Source: an uncultured Emergencia sp. (GTDB lineage Bacteria; Bacillota; Clostridia; Peptostreptococcales; Anaerovoracaceae). Taken from it: a stretch of 9,256 nucleotides of DNA. Location of the stretch: positions 1-9,256 of the forward strand of contig CALLDR010000110.1 in the NCBI GenBank assembly GCA_937997955.1, read 5' to 3'. Below the pieces are notes generated by a model. The model saw nothing but the letters and a program-made list of their open reading frames with translations, had not been told where the DNA came from and searched no databases. The first letter of the stretch is position 1, and each line of letters opens with the position of its first letter. Positions 5,987 through 9,256 of this stretch are shown piece after piece. A program made the translations under genes and the position numbers.

Positions 5987-6328
5987 CGTAGTTTTGATTC
6001 AGTTCAGCTTTGATGGAATCGACTATTTAGCGATTCTGTAAGCTTTGTTGGACCAGTCAGAGTAGTACTTCACACCGTCGATCTCGGCGTAAGCTCTAAC
6101 CTTATAGTAGTATCTGGTGCCCTTCTTCAGAGACTTGGTGTTCTTGTAAGTCAGCTTTGTCGTAGTGAAGATCGGGGTGGTACCAAATCCACTGTTCTTC
6201 TTAACGGATCTGTAGATCTGATATCCGTCAGCAGCCTCAGCGTCGCCCTTTACGGACCATTTTACTGTGATAGCGCCCTTCACTGCGGAAGAACCAGCAG
6301 TGATCTTCAGAGCTTCAACCGCTTTGAT
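5961..6328 (-). repeat. Direct repeat, 3' block, copy B (FnIII-like domain plus terminator)
   Basis: This is the partner of 1342-1712, holding the last 101 codons, stop (TAG here, TAA in copy A) and terminator. The copies lie in the same orientation about 4.6 kb apart. Confidence 0.9.
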
Positions 6329-8701
6329 CTTCTTGTCAGCAAGGATATTGGCCAGTCTGGTTTCTGCAACCGTCAATGCTCTTAATCTATCATAGCCAAT
6401 TGCTGCGACTGCATCATATCTAGGATCATAGGATGTGTATTCATCAACATAAGCGTCATACAGAGCTCTTGCATTTTCGATTGCAGCCTGGTCTGCTTCT
6501 GTGATGTTGATAGGGAGTGCAAAGATTGCATCCTGTACCGCCTTTAGTTCCTTATTTCTGATAGCATCTAATGCATCCTGTACTGCAGTATCGTTATAGA
6601 TTTTCTTTCCAGCAAAGAGTTCACCGGCTTCGCAAAGGTCATTGAATGCATCAATTTCAGCTTGTACTGCCTTTAATGCTGCTTTATCAGTTTTATCTAC
6701 AGCAGTTGCTTTCTTTGCAAGGTCAAGTGCCATTGCGGAGTGTAAATCAGAAATTGCGCTGGTTAATTTTGCTTTGTTGGAAATATCAACAACTAAATCG
6801 CTATAATTAGTAGCGTTCATCATATCTGCATAAGCTTCCGCAGCTTCCCAAGCGGCTTCAACAGTTTCCTTATCAGCAGCAGTTACGGTTGCTGGGATTG
6901 CGTTGATAGCAGTTTCAGCTGCAGTCTTTGCGGCAGCAAGACCACCGATTGTTGGAAGTCCATCGACAATAGATTCAATTCTATCAGCCAATGCTTCAAT
7001 CTCAGCTTTTGTTCTTGCGCCATTCTCACCATAGAATTCCACCATGGCGTCAGCTAAGCCAGATCCATCGATATATGCAGCATCTCTAACTGTTAAGTTT
7101 TTATTTTTGTACTGTAAATACGCTAATGCTTTTACATACTGCGCATGAGCAGGTGCATATAAAGTTGCTCCGGTAGCAGCATTTCCGTCAATGTCCGCAA
7201 ATAAAGCGTCAACTGCATCTTTATCTTTAATTTTGGACAGATTTACGACAGCAGCATTTCTAGCAGCGGTTACTGTTTTAGCGGCATCTACTTTGGCTAT
7301 CGCAGCATCAAATGCAGCATTGACCGCTTCCTGCTCTAATGGATAGTAGTCAACCAATGCTTCTTCACGAGCACTTTCTAAGGCAGCCTTTTGAGCTTTC
7401 TTTTCAAAATCTAACTTGTATGCATCATTATCAATGATAGCAGTTGCGATGGCTGCGAGAGCATCGTTAAGAGTATCATATGTTGTGTCAGCCGTAGTTT
7501 TAACTTGTGCTGCCAGCGCATACAAATCGGTCGTAGCCTCTTTAACGATTTCATTAATGGTAGCTTCGTCTCTAACTGCAGCGCCATCAGCATCTGTTTC
7601 TGCCAAATACTTTTTAGCAAAGGCGTTTAAAGTTTCTACATCCTCAACTGCTTTATTGATAGCTGCTGTGTTTGTCAGATTCTGAATTGCAGTGTCAATT
7701 TTAGCTGGGTCAGTAATTACACCAGCGTCAGCTAACCAGCTATAAACAGTAACATAGTTCTTAGCCAGAGTTAAGTCTGGATTTGCAACGCCTGTCAAGT
7801 AATTCGCATACATCTGCTGAACTTTGGCTTTAACTGCGGCAGCGTTGGCGTTACTGATAATACCCTCGTTTTCCAGTTCAGTATTTGTCTTGATCTTCAG
7901 GGTTGTGTATAAAGTAGCATTTGGGTTTAATTTATACAATCCGCTGTCGATATCAGTTGTACCTACTTTAGTCATAACTAAGTATGGGAATCTTGCATCA
8001 TTAGCAGCACCAGCAGTTACTCTTGCCTGAACACCGCTCAGAATGCTTGCGATTGCAGCAACTGATGTTGCCTCGTTTACCTTTACTTCGTCCTCAAGAT
8101 ATGAAGCAATTTCCTCTTTTGCTTCTTGGATATACTGCTGTGCTAATTCTGCATACGTCTTGTCACTGGTAGGTTCAACCACGGTAGTTGAATATAAGCT
8201 CATATCAACATTGTCAAACTTCGCGAGTTCTTCAGCATAATCAATGTTAAACTGTGCTAATGCGGCCTTTACGCCAAAGTCATCAACTGCTAACTCTTTT
8301 AAATCAGCAACTCCGATTTTGCAGTCGTCACCATTGTAATAAACTGCTTTCACTAAGGCATCACCAGTATAATCTGCACCATCAGTAGTAGTTGCAGTGT
8401 AGTCTTTAAGCTGTGCATCTGTTGCGGCTTCAATTTTTCCTTTAACTGCCGCCCAAATTTCAGCTTTCACCTGTGCCCAAGCAGCAGCTTCGATTACATA
8501 GCCTTCTTGAGCAACGCCACTTAATTCAGATAAGGCTTTATTCAAGTTGGCTTCTGCTTCTACTAGAGCTGTTTGTTCTGCGGCTACTATATTAGCTTCC
8601 TGATCTTTATCCGCCGCATCAGCAAACGCAGTACCAACAGCTGAGAAGCTGTAAGTGAAGACAACTGACAATGCAAGAAGCACTGTTAAAAATTTCTTCA
8701 T
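6023..8701 (-). CDS. Large secreted Ala-rich helical protein with C-terminal FnIII-like domain (paralog B)
   Basis: This 892-aa protein has the same first 28 residues as the 955-aa paralog, including the AFA signal cleavage site at residue 27. Its last 101 residues (792-892) are the same fibronectin-III-like domain, about 90% identical. The centre (~29-791) is Ala-rich, helical and clearly different in sequence from paralog A. Some module grammar is shared: VTAADKETVEAAWEAAEAY near residue 605 and ITEADQAAIENARALYDAY near residue 732, each followed by an NYSDL- or YDRLRAL-type helix. No wall-sorting signal, S-layer-homology domain or C-terminal membrane helix is present. It is monocistronic with a GGGAGGA site 9 nt before the ATG. 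Its promoter is essentially the same as that of paralog A, so the two are likely expressed under the same conditions. Function unknown; probably extracellular or surface-associated. Confidence 0.9.
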   Translation of the reverse strand: MKKFLTVLLALSVVFTYSFSAVGTAFADAADKDQEANIVAAEQTALVEAEANLNKALSELSGVAQEGYVIEAAAWAQVKAEIWAAVKGKIEAATDAQLKDYTATTTDGADYTGDALVKAVYYNGDDCKIGVADLKELAVDDFGVKAALAQFNIDYAEELAKFDNVDMSLYSTTVVEPTSDKTYAELAQQYIQEAKEEIASYLEDEVKVNEATSVAAIASILSGVQARVTAGAANDARFPYLVMTKVGTTDIDSGLYKLNPNATLYTTLKIKTNTELENEGIISNANAAAVKAKVQQMYANYLTGVANPDLTLAKNYVTVYSWLADAGVITDPAKIDTAIQNLTNTAAINKAVEDVETLNAFAKKYLAETDADGAAVRDEATINEIVKEATTDLYALAAQVKTTADTTYDTLNDALAAIATAIIDNDAYKLDFEKKAQKAALESAREEALVDYYPLEQEAVNAAFDAAIAKVDAAKTVTAARNAAVVNLSKIKDKDAVDALFADIDGNAATGATLYAPAHAQYVKALAYLQYKNKNLTVRDAAYIDGSGLADAMVEFYGENGARTKAEIEALADRIESIVDGLPTIGGLAAAKTAAETAINAIPATVTAADKETVEAAWEAAEAYADMMNATNYSDLVVDISNKAKLTSAISDLHSAMALDLAKKATAVDKTDKAALKAVQAEIDAFNDLCEAGELFAGKKIYNDTAVQDALDAIRNKELKAVQDAIFALPINITEADQAAIENARALYDAYVDEYTSYDPRYDAVAAIGYDRLRALTVAETRLANILADKKIKAVEALKITAGSSAVKGAITVKWSVKGDAEAADGYQIYRSVKKNSGFGTTPIFTTTKLTYKNTKSLKKGTRYYYKVRAYAEIDGVKYYSDWSNKAYRIAK

Positions 8702-8835
8702 TTTAAGAATTCCTCCCTCTTTTTAGTTCTTTGTTTTAAGATTATAGTTATACGCGTTTTTGCGCAAAACTGATAAATGAAATTACAGTTCACAATGATT
8801 TCCAGGAAGCGGGGATAAATGTTGGAATTTCAATG
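8618..8835 (-). repeat. Direct repeat, 5' block, copy B (promoter, UTR, signal peptide)
   Basis: This is the partner of 4191-4408, collinear at a constant offset of 4427 bases and without indels. The duplicated unit therefore extends from about 60 bases upstream of the promoter through to the terminator, and only its centre has diverged. Confidence 0.92.
8741..8769 (-). promoter_or_regulatory. Promoter of paralog B with palindromic operator candidate
   Basis: TATAAT (8746-8741, - strand) and the 12-bp palindrome TTTTGCGCAAAA (8758-8769) sit at the same distances from the start codon as in paralog A. The whole promoter segment between is identical in the two copies. Confidence 0.65.
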
Positions 8836-9256
8836 TTTTTGATGTTTTCGTTGTGATAAAATGCGAACATGGGCGTTGGAGGGGGATACGCTGACTTGGT
8901 TCTGCCGACTTAGATCGGCTAGATTGGATTCGCTGGCGGCGGACAGCGTGGTTAAGGTTGGTTAGTGTGAAATGGTTATGGAGGCTCTGGACAAATCGCG
9001 GGGAGCGGTAACGCGTGGGAGGATACGATAGGAAGCTGGTAATTAGAAACCTGAGAAACTGCGTTGGTTCATGGGAAAAGTAGTTTATTTTGCTGGAGAA
9101 ATAAGGTATACTAAGATATGAGACAGCAGTGGTTTATATAGAGTTATTACCTTGTAGCGGGTCGTCTTCTTTAGACAGCTGAGGGCAATAATTTTACCAA
9201 GGAACTGGTGTATAGCCTGGTGCGAAAGGCAAGTGAACATGAAATCCCCGAGTCTT
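8836..9256. other. Gene-free right flank with a G-rich stretch
   Basis: No convincing coding sequence was found. Bases ~8870-9030 are strikingly G-rich and C-poor on the + strand and contain overlapping inverted repeats (8888-8949). A 34-codon frame at 8861-8965 lacks a ribosome binding site. From 9175 the + strand frame stays open to the edge (KELVYSLVRKASEHEIP), but it has an in-frame TAG just before it and no credible start. It could be a decayed gene or the start of something cut off by the window edge. Confidence 0.5.

Noticed and set aside
7411..8240. Several 65-89-codon frames on both strands inside paralog B
   Set aside because: They are shadow frames created by Ala-rich, stop-poor coding sequence; none has a ribosome binding site or recognisable content.
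8861..8965. 34-codon + strand frame in the right flank
   Set aside because: No ribosome binding site precedes it and the sequence is unremarkable. The TGATAAAAT just before it looks like an extended -10, but it sits right against the ATG.

Overview
The window looks like a piece of a Bacillota chromosome, most likely class Clostridia. The evidence is moderate-to-low GC, strong GGAGG-type ribosome binding sites, TATAAT promoters, a type I-C-like CRISPR array, and secreted Ala-rich proteins ending in a YQIYRS...YYYKVRAY fibronectin-III-like domain of a kind common in gut and rumen Clostridia. The genus cannot be named from the sequence.

Bases 1-596 are the leader-distal end of a CRISPR array. 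Six identical 32-nt repeats are followed by three increasingly diverged ones, with spacers of 32-36 nt. No cas gene is visible, so leader and cas genes, if present, lie to the left. Immediately downstream (683-1312, + strand) is an MntA/HepT toxin-antitoxin pair. The nucleotidyltransferase antitoxin is intact. The HEPN toxin has lost one base inside its R-x4-H-x-Y active-site motif and is probably dead.

Bases 1342-8835 hold two same-direction (- strand) paralogous transcription units, each coding for a large secreted, Ala-rich, mostly helical protein (955 and 892 aa). They share an almost identical promoter, 5' UTR and signal peptide, a ~90% identical C-terminal domain and a related terminator, but their central ~750-830 residues are strongly diverged. 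Between them, also on the - strand, is a second toxin-antitoxin-like operon: a 75-aa probable antitoxin overlapping by 4 nt a 199-aa zeta-toxin-like P-loop kinase, with its own consensus-like promoter and terminator.

The ~440 bases between that operon and the second paralog hold no intact gene and may contain decayed recombinase coding sequence. The last ~420 bases (8836-9256) hold no gene I can support, but do contain a G-rich stretch with overlapping inverted repeats.

Overall this is an accessory, defence-type region: CRISPR, two toxin-antitoxin modules (one broken) and a duplicated secreted-protein cassette whose layout suits recombination between copies.
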